64,000 nucleotides of DNA from Theocolax elegans. Its lineage: Eukaryota; Arthropoda; Insecta; Hymenoptera; Cerocephalidae. Under the pieces are notes generated by a model that was not told the origin of the DNA, did not search any database, and was given only the letters and a program-made list of their open reading frames with translations. Location of the stretch: contig CM047425.1 in NCBI GenBank assembly GCA_026168455.1, forward strand, positions 48,131,678 to 48,195,677, written 5' to 3'. This document shows positions 32,123-41,218 of this stretch, piece by piece. The translations under genes and the position numbers were made by a program. Position 1 is the first letter of the stretch. The number at the start of each line of letters is the position of its first letter.

Positions 32123-33481
32123 TGTCACACTCTTGTAAGCCATTTAAACCTTAAATAGTGAAAATCAGCAATTCTGCTCCGGACTCTGGTAACCTAATAC
32201 TGTCTAAAAGATGTCTTTTTATAGTCAGAAACTGCCTAAAAATTTCCAGAGTGGGTCTAAATCATTAAGATCACTTATGGTCAAAATATCCGGGAAAAGT
32301 GCCCGAAATATTAATAGAAATGTATATTTGTTGCCTTATTACGATGAATCTAGTAGCATGATCATTGCAAAAAAATTTATGCACTTACCTTGGAATGGTA
32401 GAAAAGTATCTCCACTTGTTTCAGTATCCATCTAATCCCCTGTAAGCTGCTAAAAATACAAATATTATTATAAAATTATAAAAAATTATTTTTTAAACAT
32501 TTATAATGCTGGATTTTTAGTTTTACATCCCTTACAAGAATTATAATACTAATCTGAATGATTACTATAAAAGTATCAACATTATTATTACAATAACTGA
32601 AGATACGTATTTAATACAAAAGATATATAAATAAATCGGATATATAATTATAATGAATAATATGATAACGTGACAGTGACAAGTTTGTGAAATCTAAACA
32701 ATGTGTTGCTGAATAATAATAATAATAATGTTGATACTTTTATAGTAATCATTCAGATTAGTATTATAATTCTTGTAAGGGATGTAAAACTAAAAATCCA
32801 GCATTATAAATGTTTAAAAAATAATTTTTTATAATTTTATAATAATATTTGTATTTTTAGCAGCTTACAGGGGATTAGATGGATACTGAAACAAGTGGAG
32901 ATACTTTTCTACCATTCCAAGGTAAGTGCATAAATTTTGTTTGCAATGATCATGCTACTAGATTCATCGTTATAAGGCAACAAATATACATTTCTATTAA
33001 TATTTCGGGCACTTTTCCCGGATATTTTGACCATAAGTGATCTTAATGATTTAGACCCACTCTGGAAATTTTTAGGCAGTTTCTGACTATAAAAAGACAT
33101 CTTTTAGACAGTATTAGGTTACCAGAGTCCGGAGCAGAATTGCTGATTTTCACTATTTAAGGTTTAAATGGCTTACAAGAGTGTGGCAGCATACATTTAT
33201 GTCTTTAAAAGTATTTTGAATGAAAAGTTCGGAAAATTTTACAAAAAAAGTCATACTTATGTTTTTAGTGAAAAATGCATCCCCTGGGAGCTAAAAATTC
33301 ATGAAAATGGGCATATAATGCAAAAAAGTGCTAAAATGTCAACTTTGACTCTCTGTAATTTAAAATAATGGCCCAGAAAAAATCTGAAAAAATTCAGGAG
33401 AACTACTGGATACCTCTAAAACATATTCCCACAGTTATAGCAATATTTATTTTTTTCATCTTCGATGTCACAGAGAACCAC

Positions 33482-33483
<2 letters not shown>
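32121..33483. mobile_element. Fold-back DNA element, copy C (left end missing)
   Basis: Nearly identical to copy B at an offset of about 1406, but it starts inside the left arm (gctgtcacactcttgtaagcc) directly after an (AT)n tract. It is best explained by tandem duplication, or misassembly, across the AT tracts. Confidence 0.85.
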
Positions 33484-33531
<48 letters not shown>

Positions 33532-33814
33532 TGTTAAAGCAGTATTGCAAATGCTAAAAAAAATTCGCGCTCAAATTAATTAATTAGCAACAAGAAAAAA
33601 AAACGATAATTTCAGCTTGCTAGCAACAATAAAATTTAAATTAAATTCGTTAAGCTATTATTTCAGCCACGCAGTCGAATCAAAATGGCCGTACTTTGTC
33701 GACTCGCGTGTGTGTGCGCACAAACAAACGACAAGAAAAATGGCTATCGGCTTCTCGCTCGAAGCGTACAATTATGCTGCTTGCTCGATCCCTTTATCAA
33801 AATTTTAAAAAAAA

Positions 33815-33832
33815 ACACACGTTGGGCGCCAA
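33815..33832 (-). promoter_or_regulatory. Primer-binding site, tRNA-Lys type
   Basis: Immediately after the LTR terminus TGACA the minus strand reads TTGGCGCCCAACGTG, complementary to the 3' end of a tRNA-Lys of the type used by several retroviruses and gypsy elements. It fixes the direction of the element. Confidence 0.8.
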
Positions 33833-35064
33833 TGTCACGTTGCACTGGGGATCAGGATGCGGGTGACCAAATTAAGTTAAATTATCACTTATTCAATAAT
33901 TTATTATAACAGCGGGTGCTAGTCGCGTACGCTCCGACGTTTTTCGTGATTTGTTACTCGATTTAACGCTCAGTCGGATACACGTAATTGTCTATATATG
34001 ATGATCCGAAATACGAACAACGGACGGCACGACTGAAATACGCGTTAATAAGCCGGCTACTTCGCGCGCGAAGGGGGGAGGGGAAGAAGCTGGGGTACAC
34101 TGAATTTACGCGGCGAGCAAGGCTAGTTGCACAAGGATGAAGCTAGGGATACACGGGAGTTCGCGGCACACACAGGCAAGGGAAACGGCTCTCAAATATT
34201 GGGACTAGGTCGCACCTTGGCGACGATTTGGCGATGCTGGCACACATGCGGCACACACACTTCGCTATGCTCTTTCTCTCTCTCTTTCTCGCTGTCGTCA
34301 CGTCGGTACTTTCGATCGGTAGTTTCGAATCGGCGATCGAACGAGCTCTGAGCTCTCGTCGTCGTCGACGTGAGAGAGTCGCTACGCGCATGCGCCGTGA
34401 CCACTTGGTGCGTACGCGGCCTTCTGCCGCGTGTGGCTTAACGAAGATGTCCGCCGCGCACGAATGTAAATACGACGGCGAGTTGGTGGCGACGACGAAG
34501 ATAGCTGTTCGGCCTTCTCTCCGTGGTCTTCCTGGCTGCCTCCTTCTTCTCTCTTGGCGATTACTGGCTCCAGGACTCGGGAAAGCGATACGGCGTGTTC
34601 GCTTAGATGAGTTATAAACCGTACGGCTTTTCGGTTTACATGTTGTTGTTTTCACCTAACCTCTTTTCTGCACCCATCCTATACACAGCTGTTTAACTGC
34701 TGTATGATTCTGTGTTCTCCTTTATAAAGTGCATATTGTAAAAAGTAATCATACAGGTTTATTTGCTGTTTCTGGATGGCTGCTGTGGGAGGCGATTCTG
34801 GCTACGCTGCTTCTCCAGGTGTGCTGTAAAGGACTTCTCCTCACCACTTCCTGGCATTGCTTTGACTTCAAGCTTCCTCTGGATCTTCTTGGGGACTCCT
34901 GAGCTCTTACTTATGTGCTCGGTGATGTGGCTTCCCTGTGTGTGTAGGCTGGTAGGGTTTGGTGAGGCTTAGGTAAGGTTCGGTCAGGGCTTGGATAGGG
35001 TTCCATAAGGACTTCAATGGGCTACGTGCTCGTTTAACTTTGACATGCATTAAATGCATTGTCA
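33833..35064 (-). repeat. Gypsy 5' LTR
   Basis: The low end TGTCACGTTGCACTGGGG is the LTR terminus next to the primer site. The related LTR at 49687 begins TGTCACGCCGCATTGGGG and shares the following layout (gctagtcgc, then a G-rich run). The upper end is placed at about 35064 (TGACAATGCATTTAATGCA on the minus strand), before satellite sequence resumes, and is not certain. Open frames in this GC-rich segment (34143-34655) look incidental. Confidence 0.6.
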
Positions 35065-35077
35065 TAGTTCATACGTA

Positions 35078-35180
35078 CAGGGTTGCCAGATGGCGATTTT
35101 TTCTCCTTGTTGCTCTTGCTTAATAAACATGAATATACGTAAGAGAGAAAAGGAAAAAAAATCGCCAACTGGTCACTCTG
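35078..35180. mobile_element. hAT-type MITE, 103 bp
   Basis: The TIRs CAGGGTTGCCAGATGGCGAT and, from the other end, CAGAGTGACCAGTTGGCGAT flank about 60 bases. A perfect 8 bp target duplication, CATACGTA, lies at 35070-35077 and 35181-35188. The 8 bp duplication and CAGGG-type ends indicate a hAT element. Confidence 0.88.
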
Positions 35181-35188
35181 CATACGTA

Positions 35189-35612
35189 CGTACGCATCCA
35201 TTTTCTTCACTTAATTTTATGTGATCTTATATACCATTTATTATTTCAATTAGACAACTGATAATTGAATTATTTTAACAATTGTTTGTCGTGTGTAAGG
35301 AACAAACGTAATAGACAAAAAGTTATAATATCTACATCAACTTCCAAATTATATTAACATTGTGTATCTAAATGAACACTTCTGTGAATTTCCCGTTCTA
35401 CTGTTAATAATTATAAATAAACATTATCTTTTTTAGACTTCATGTGTACCTGCCACTGTGCCAAACAATTACTGAATAAAAAATTTATTTTCGGAACCTG
35501 ATTGTATAATTATTTTAATATTGTAAGATGAACATGTCCGCGTCCGTACGTACATTCATACGTACTTACGTGTCCATTTTCTTCACTTATATTTATGAGA
35601 ACTTTTATATCA
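35189..35612. repeat. Satellite, fifth unit and start of a sixth
   Basis: Continuation of the 370 bp array of 25330-26830, interrupted by the copia element at 35613. Confidence 0.85.
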
Positions 35613-35704
35613 GTGCTTCACACTATACATGATTAGCGTACAATATTGAACTTGGTTTGAACTTGGGTATATAACAATATAAATGTACATATTATATTTC
35701 AACA
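35613..35704 (-). repeat. Truncated copia 3' LTR
   Basis: These 92 bases match the first 92 bases (minus strand) of the 5' LTR at 39949-40039 with one visible substitution (gcgtacaata against gcgtacgata). The rest of the LTR is absent. Confidence 0.85.
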
Positions 35705-35764
35705 CGCCTTCTTACATTTATATTGTATTATTTATTTAAACTTATTTGCTCTATATTATATTCA

Positions 35765-36370
35765 GTTTCATTCTCAATTTGTCAAACTTTTCTTTGCATA
35801 ATGCTTTAGTAAAAATATCCGCAACATTTTCATTTGAATCAATTTTTCACACTTCAATTAATTTTTCCTTTAGACTCTCATGTACAAAATGATAATGTAT
35901 TTCTATATGTTTTGAATTTTTCGTAAAATAACCATTATTTGCAATGTTTATTGCTCCCGAATTGTCTTCGTAAATTTTTATAGATTCATTTATACTTATG
36001 TCGAATATTTTTACTAATTCTCTATAAATTTTATCTCACTTACTACCTCAGATAATGCTACATACTCTGCTTACGTCGAAGCTTTGGTTATACATTTTTG
36101 TTTTCGAGATTTCCAATCGATCACATTCCCATACATTTTTAAAACATATCCAGTCGTAGATTTTCGATCATTATTATCGCCTGCCCAAGCGGCATCAACA
36201 TAGCAAGTTATAGTATCACAATTTTCATTTCTTTTATAGTGTAAATTTAAATCTTTTGTTAAGTACAAATATTTCAAAATTCGCAATGCGTATTTCCAAT
36301 GTGTTTCGCTATAACTATTTTGATATCTACTCAAATAATTAACACTATAACTTATATCTGGCCTTGTATT
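35765..36370 (-). pseudogene. Copia RNase H
   Basis: The minus strand shows SETHWKYALRILKYLYLTKD, then TCYVDAAWAGD and RKSTTGYV, which is the copia RNase H with its first catalytic Asp in CYVDAAWAG. In-frame stops interrupt it; the frame continues after position 36071 (AEYVALSEVV, EDNSGAINIANN, HIEIHYHFVHE) to about 35765. Confidence 0.85.
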
Positions 36371-36447
36371 TCAACTAATGTATAATAAAGCACCTATTAA
36401 ATTTCTATATTTTATATTTGACTCACAGCTTTCAGATTTCTCTAGCT

Positions 36448-37284
36448 TTAAATTTGTCTCCATAGGAGTACTATACAATCTACTGTTTTTATTTGATATT
36501 TCTCAACTAACGACTCTATATATTTCGTTTGGCTTAAAGTAAGCTTATTTTCTACATAATCATAAGTTATATTTATTCCAAGATACTCTTTGATTTCTCC
36601 TAAGTCTTTCATTTTAAATTTATCTGACAAGAGTTTCTTAACGCTTTGAATGTTTTCCTTACTTTTACTGCAAATTAACAAATCATCTACATAAATCAAA
36701 ATATAAATTTCATTTTTCTCTTTACCTTTTTTACATAAACATAAATCTACATTATTTCTTTTGAATCCTAATTTTGTAATACACTCACCAAAACACTCAT
36801 ACCAGTCTCTCGGACTTTCTCGTAATCCATACAACGCTTTTGACAATTTGTATACTCTATTTGTTTTATCTTCGTAACCTTTTGGTTGATTTACATATAC
36901 CTCAGAGTTTATTTTTCCATTAATAAATGCAGTTTCTACATCCATTTGTTCAATTTTTAATTCATTTTGACAACAATAAGAAAGTAAAATTTTTAAGGTT
37001 TGATTCTTTGCTACTGGAGCGTATATGTCATCAATTTCATCTGTTTGTTGAAAACCTGTTACACCTAGCCTAGCTTTATATCTATCATCAGATTTTCTCG
37101 TATAAACCCATTTAACATCTAAGACTTTTTTGTCTTTTATTCTTTCTACTAATATCCAGGTTGTATTTTTATTTATGCAATTTATTTCTTGATTCATTGC
37201 TTTTTCCCAATTTTTACTATCTATACAATTTATCGCCTCCTCAAATGTACCAGGCGTATCTACTCTACAGTAATTTACACACAT
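36448..37284 (-). CDS. Copia reverse transcriptase
   Basis: This 278-residue open frame covers an RVT_2-type reverse transcriptase. It begins TFEEAINCIDSKNWEKAMNQ, continues with DVKWVYTRK and KARLGVTGFQQ, motif A QMDVETAFINGKI, KALYGLRESPRDWYE, and motif C YVDDLLI near residue 200, ending ITYDYVENKLTLSQTKYIE. The expected RLVARG/CKARLVVQGF region has glycine for valine. A single in-frame TAA (37285) separates it from the integrase frame above, so the polyprotein is interrupted although the RT frame itself is open. Confidence 0.88.
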   Translation of the reverse strand: MCVNYCRVDTPGTFEEAINCIDSKNWEKAMNQEINCINKNTTWILVERIKDKKVLDVKWVYTRKSDDRYKARLGVTGFQQTDEIDDIYAPVAKNQTLKILLSYCCQNELKIEQMDVETAFINGKINSEVYVNQPKGYEDKTNRVYKLSKALYGLRESPRDWYECFGECITKLGFKRNNVDLCLCKKGKEKNEIYILIYVDDLLICSKSKENIQSVKKLLSDKFKMKDLGEIKEYLGINITYDYVENKLTLSQTKYIESLVEKYQIKTVDCIVLLWRQI

Positions 37285-38337
37285 TTATTTTTTATTACTT
37301 TGTTCTTCTTTATTTTCATCCGCGCTTTCAAAAACGCTATCATTTAACTCGTTTTCTGTATTTTCATCGTTTTCTTTTTTATTTTCATTTTCATCAAAAC
37401 TAATACATTTAATATTTTCTTCGATAAATTCAATATGCCTTGTAACTAATATTTTATTATTTAACAAAACTCTATAGCCAACATCACTATAGCCTAATAG
37501 AATTCCCATATCCGCTTTTTTAACCCATTTTGAAAATCTTTTTTGATCTGGCCTTTTTACAAAAACTTTACTCCCATATAAGCGTAAATGTTCAACATTC
37601 GGTTTCTTCTTAAAGAAAATTTCATACGGAGTTTTTCTCTCAATAGTATTAGCGAGCGTTCGATTTTTCAAATAAATAGCCGCACATATTATTTCAGGCC
37701 AAAACCGTTTGTGTACTTGTGCCTCTGTTAGTAAACATCGCGACATATCCATTATCGTTCTATTGAATCTTTCCGCTGTACCATTTAACTCATGTACATA
37801 GGCTGGACAATTATTCAAAATAATGCCTTTCTCTCTCGAAAATTTAGAGAAACGATTATTTAAATATTCTTTCCCGTTATCGCTCTCAGAATTTTTACTC
37901 GTTTTCCGGTTATATTTTCACTTTCATTCACATATTGTATTAAACAATTATATACCTCATCTTTAGTCTTAATACAATAAACCTTAGCTATTTTGCTATA
38001 ATCATCCATAAAAAAACAAAATAATTTTCCCCATTAAATCCAGTAGTTTTAAATGGACCGCAAACATCAGTATGTATAAGCTCCAAAATATCGTTTGCTC
38101 GAGTTCTATTATTTTTAAATGGAAGATTATGCATTTATTATCTATGCAAATTTTACACTTCATATATTCCGATTCAAGTTCATTAGGAATTCCCGTTAGC
38201 AACTGTTGTTTACATAATGTATTCAAATAACTAAAGTTTACGTACCCTAAGACTCTATGCCATCGTTCCTTTTGACTCATATTTTTATTTTTCTCGGCAC
38301 TATTCACATACGTCTCATATTTCAATTTACTTTTCAT
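37285..38337 (-). pseudogene. Copia integrase
   Basis: The N-terminal zinc region reads ERWHRVLGYVNFSYLNTLCK and CKICIDNKC (HHCC-type; the second histidine is tyrosine in GYVN). The catalytic core is shifted between about 38130 and 37820 (ELIHTDVCGPFKTTGFNGEN is readable in another frame). The C-terminal part at 37285-37818 is open: VHELNGTAERFNRTIMDMSR with the core Glu, FWPEIICAAIYLKNR and the GKRP-like tail FVKRPDQKRFSKW. An acidic, asparagine-rich linker leads to the stop before RT. It inserts the cDNA in active relatives; this copy is broken. Confidence 0.85.
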
Positions 38338-38369
38338 TTTGTATACTCGATTTTCTTTGTAAGCTACAG

Positions 38370-38632
38370 CTATTAATCTATTATTTTTATCTATAATTTT
38401 TGCATAATTTCCTTTTGAAACAATCGTATTTTCGTTATCGATTAATTTCCCAAAACTAATAAGATTCCAAAATAACTAACAACATTTCCAATCTTTGTTG
38501 CTTTTATAGACCGATTATCATCTAAATAAATATTTATCGGTTCTTTCAAGACAATACATTTTTCAAAGTAACTTTCATCATTTACAATATGATCCGAACA
38601 CCCGCTGTCTAATAACCAATGTATTTCGTTAC
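38370..38632 (-). pseudogene. Copia aspartic protease
   Basis: The minus strand reads EIHWLLDSGCSDHIVNDES, with the DSG active site in the usual copia context, followed by an unrecognised stretch and a frame break near 38460. It overlaps the end of gag in a different frame. Confidence 0.8.
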
Positions 38633-39562
38633 CTGACTGACTGAATTTTATTCTTTACATAATCTGTCGTTTGATCTTCTTCTTTTAACCCCCTGGCGCA
38701 GTATCCCGAGATATCTCGTCCAAACAAGGTTGTTACCGTAGCCAGTAGGACGAGATATCTCGTCCAGATGTTTTTGGCTATAACTTTTAACTGATACATT
38801 TTTAGAGTACGTACGATCCCGCAAAATAAAGCTGAGGACTTTCTCTTTAAGATTAGCTGAATTAAACTTTCGATTATATCCAATAACTTTTTCCAAAATT
38901 CCTCAAAAAAATGTAATAATTTAAAAGTAACTTTCTTTCCTGAACAAGCAAATAAAAAAAGTATGCATTTGGTGATGGAAAAGTCGGGGAAAACGCTTAC
39001 ACAGGGGGGTTAATGTATCGATCAAATCACCAATATAACTGTATGATTCTGGCAACGTGTTTAGTATATAATTTAATTTCTCTTTTTCACTTATTTTGGC
39101 GCCTGCGCTTTTCAATTCGTTCACAGCTTTTTCAAAGTCGGTGAAAAATGATGCTGTATCACCATAATTATTTAATATTATTTTTTCAATTCTGTTTCTG
39201 CACACAATTTGTAATGCTGTAGATTCTTTCAAATACATGCCGTCTAATTTCTTTATTATCTCATAGGCTGTTGTCTCTTCACAAATCGAGCTGTATATTA
39301 TATTAATAGCCTTTAAATCTTGTTCATCCCAATTTGCTGCATCTGTAATAGCTTTTTCCCTTGTAATCACTGTATCACATTTTTTCATCTTCATAAACAT
39401 TGTGATTCTCTTTTTCCACATGCTATAATTTTCTCCATCAAACACTGGGATATTTATCTCTGTTCTCTCGATATCGTATTCTTCAATATCGAACTTTCCT
39501 TCGTGTTCAGATATACTTTCTTCTTTTTTTACCTCTTCTTCAACAATTTTGTCTTTATCCAT
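38626..39562 (-). pseudogene. Copia gag, split by a MITE
   Basis: The ATG at 39562 opens an acidic N-terminus, then IPVFDGENYSMWKKRITMFM and later ALQIVCRNRIEKI and EKLNYILNTLPESYSYIGD. This is the UBN2-type copia Gag. At about 39010 the frame enters a TTAA-flanked MITE (38689-39009). After it, KEEDQTTDYVKNKIQ continues to a stop near 38629. Confidence 0.85.
38689..39009. mobile_element. piggyBac-type MITE, 321 bp
   Basis: The element is flanked by the TTAA target duplication (38685-38688 and 39010-39013), with matching termini CCCCCTG and CCCCCCTG. It lies inside copia gag, so it is younger than the copia insertion. It carries an 18 bp perfect palindrome, GGACGAGATATCTCGTCC, at about 38748-38765 and a near copy at 38706-38723. 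Confidence 0.82.
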
Positions 39563-39682
39563 AAACGTCTCGAATGTTCCTTCGGATTCACTTTACACAG
39601 ACACGTGGCTTCCTTTCTTCTTTCTTCTTAAATATTTCCTTATCTTCCCGAAGGTTGATAAGAAAATAATTAAAAATACTAA

Positions 39683-39698
39683 CCATGCTTTGCTACCA
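39683..39698 (-). promoter_or_regulatory. Copia primer-binding site
   Basis: Directly after the LTR end TCAACA the minus strand reads TGGTAGCAAAGCATGG, similar to the internal initiator-Met tRNA primer sites of many copia elements (TGGTATCAGAGC type). Confidence 0.65.
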
Positions 39699-40039
39699 TG
39701 TTGAGGTGTGGATATAAAATGGGGAGAATTTTATTTAATAATGATGTGGATTTATTTAATTACTACTTCTTATATACATCGACGTGTTTATTTGGTGAAG
39801 GCTCAAGCCAGAGAGCTCGAGAAGCAGTGAGAGCGTCGTATTGTCCGACGTCTCTCGCAGTATAGTCGTACTCACATACATACTGGAGAGGGGAGACTTT
39901 TAAGTGTGTCTCCACTCACACTCATTAGCACGCTCACTTATTTTGGCGTGCTTCACACTATACATGATTAGCGTACGATATTGAACTTGGTTTGAACTTG
40001 GGTATATAACAATATAAATGTACATATTATATTTCAACA
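39699..40039 (-). repeat. Copia 5' LTR, 341 bp
   Basis: Minus strand TGTTGA at the start and TCAACA at the end, a perfect inverted terminus. The low end abuts the primer site and the high end abuts satellite sequence. Confidence 0.85.
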
Positions 40040-40167
40040 CAACTATCTGACTAAAAATTTATTTTCGGAACGTGATTGTTTAGTTTTTTTAAAATTATAT
40101 GATGAACATTTCCGCGTCCGTACGTACATAAGTACGTACGTTCGTGACCATTTTCTTCTCTTAATTT
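40040..40167. repeat. Satellite fragment
   Basis: The end of one 370 bp unit (gactaaaaatttattttcgg) and the start of the next (gtacgtacg-gaccattttcttctcttaattt), cut at 40168 by the LTR-like segment. Confidence 0.8.
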
Positions 40168-40463
40168 TGTAACGGAGTGAATCTTTGCCGGAGTCTTGCT
40201 CAGATTCCAGGTTTCGAATCAAGTAGGGAATTTGAAATAATTGTGACTGATTTATAATAACAAATGCCTTAGCATATTTATTTGAAAATAGTGCTCCTCC
40301 TAACACTGTAAGAACAATAAATAAATACATATGATTAACTTACGAGGTTACAATAGATGACTTAATATTAGACCTAGTCGGACGCGGTTCTACCCCGTAC
40401 AGGTTTTAACACGGTTTACGGTTCGTTTCGGGACCTCTGGGAAGTTGTCCGTCTCGGAATCCT

Positions 40464-41073
40464 TGATCCCCATGTGTTCACGGGGATCGTGGATTGCCCT
40501 AGTTTGGATGTCTGCCACGTGTGCTCACGAGGCAGAGTAGTCCTCGACGATCGGGATGTAATCGGATAGGAGCGGGTTCTCGGTAGGCGGCTACGAGTGC
40601 TCACGTACTCCGGCTGTCGGTTAATCGGGTTATCTCTAGTTCTTATCGCGTGTGCTAACGAGACAAATTCTAGGGATACCTTGACGGTCGGGATGTAGGT
40701 GGATCGGAGTAAGCCCTCGGTAGGCGGTTACGTGTGCTCACGTACCTCGGCCGCCGGTAGGTTGATTTGTCTCTGGTCCTTAAAACGTATGCTCACGAGA
40801 TAAGTCCCAGAGGGTCCGTCCAGGCGATTGCGACGTCGACGTGTGCTCACGACGATGCTGCAGGCAGGATAAAGTCACCACGTGTGCTCACGAGGTGATA
40901 GCAGGTACGGTGTGGTAACGGGTTTACGGTTGTCTATTACCACGTGTGCTCACGAGGTAATAGCGGGTAACGGTACGGTAACTGGTTTACGAACGTGTGC
41001 TCATGGACGTAACCCAGGTATCTGCCCGAGGCTAAAAAAAAGAGATCCTGAACATGTGCTCACGATCAGATCG
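40464..41073. repeat. Array of eleven hairpins with near-invariant tip and variable stems
   Basis: A motif close to A-CGTG-TGCT-CACG-A recurs about every 60 bases: near 40471, 40517, 40592, 40648, 40730, 40785, 40839, 40879, 40941, 40992 and 41051. CGTG and CACG pair, leaving a TGCT loop. In most copies the flanks are also complementary, but different each time: GATCC/GGATC, TCTGCC/GGCAGA, CGTCG/CGATG, TCACC/GGTGA, CTATTACC/GGTAATAG, TTACG/CGTAA and CTGA/TCAG. Two copies add outer stems (CTCTGG/CCAGAG and ATCTCTAG/CTAGGGAT). Compensatory change with an unchanged tip points to selection on structure. There is no ORF. Confidence 0.85.
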
Positions 41074-41084
41074 GTGCCATTGTC

Positions 41085-41130
41085 TGTTGCAGACTGACTC
41101 TAGCGGGTTTCGGTGCGGCTTATATACCCG
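41085..41130 (-). promoter_or_regulatory. TATA plus arthropod initiator
   Basis: On the minus strand TATATAAG starts at 41126 and TCAGTC lies with its A at 41095, 31 bases downstream, the standard spacing of a TATA box and the arthropod initiator TCAKTY. Transcription would run through the hairpin array. Confidence 0.72.
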
Positions 41131-41218
41131 ATTTGCGGGGACGCGCATGCGTAGAATGCGATTCCCGCACTCCGCGACACTAGCACTACGCACCGAGGGA
41201 CGTACCATGACATTGTCA

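Larger units (their letters stand above)
26831..35064 (-). mobile_element. Ty3/gypsy deletion derivative (gag only) with one full LTR
   Basis: On the minus strand the order is a 5' LTR (33833 to about 35064), a tRNA-Lys-type primer site, a leader interrupted by fold-back elements (29888-33483), gag (27268-28725), one zinc knuckle and then, at 26862, a jump straight into the last 32 bases of an LTR (26831-26862, TGTCACGTTGCACTGGGG, like the terminus at 33833). Protease, RT, RNase H, integrase and nearly all of the 3' LTR are missing. It sits inside the 370 bp satellite. The upper LTR border is approximate. Confidence 0.75.
35613..40039 (-). mobile_element. Ty1/copia retrotransposon, nearly complete
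   Basis: On the minus strand the order is 5' LTR 39699-40039, primer site 39683-39698, gag, protease, integrase, RT and RNase H, then a purine-rich tract and a 3' LTR remnant 35613-35704. Integrase before RT is the copia order. Several stops, one frameshift and a nested MITE break the coding region. On the two sides the satellite is interrupted at different points of its unit, and the 3' LTR lacks its last 250 bases, so a deletion accompanied or followed insertion. Confidence 0.9.
40168..41218 (-). mobile_element. LTR-like segment (probable solo LTR)
   Basis: Read on the minus strand the segment starts TGACAATGTCATGG (like the gypsy LTR start TGACAATGCATT at 35064) and ends CACTCCGTTACA, giving TG...CA ends. 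It has a U3-like part with a TATA box, an R-like part holding the hairpin array and an AATAAA at 40277-40282 near the end. It interrupts the satellite on its low side. No clean target duplication was found, so the assignment is inference. Confidence 0.5.

Noticed and set aside
34143..34655. 170-residue arginine-rich minus-strand frame
   Set aside because: It lies in the GC-rich part of the gypsy LTR, with equally long frames on the other strand; no family resemblance.
38629..38896. 84- and 82-residue minus-strand frames
   Set aside because: They run across the piggyBac-type MITE inserted in copia gag; only the last part belongs to gag.
40464..41073. CRISPR-like reading of the hairpin array
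   Set aside because: The repeated core is about 14 bases, spacing is irregular, and the flanking stems are self-complementary; the window is eukaryotic.
40882..41097. 71-residue plus-strand frame over the hairpin array
   Set aside because: It follows the repeated motif in one frame only for part of the array; the hairpin spacing is not a multiple of three.
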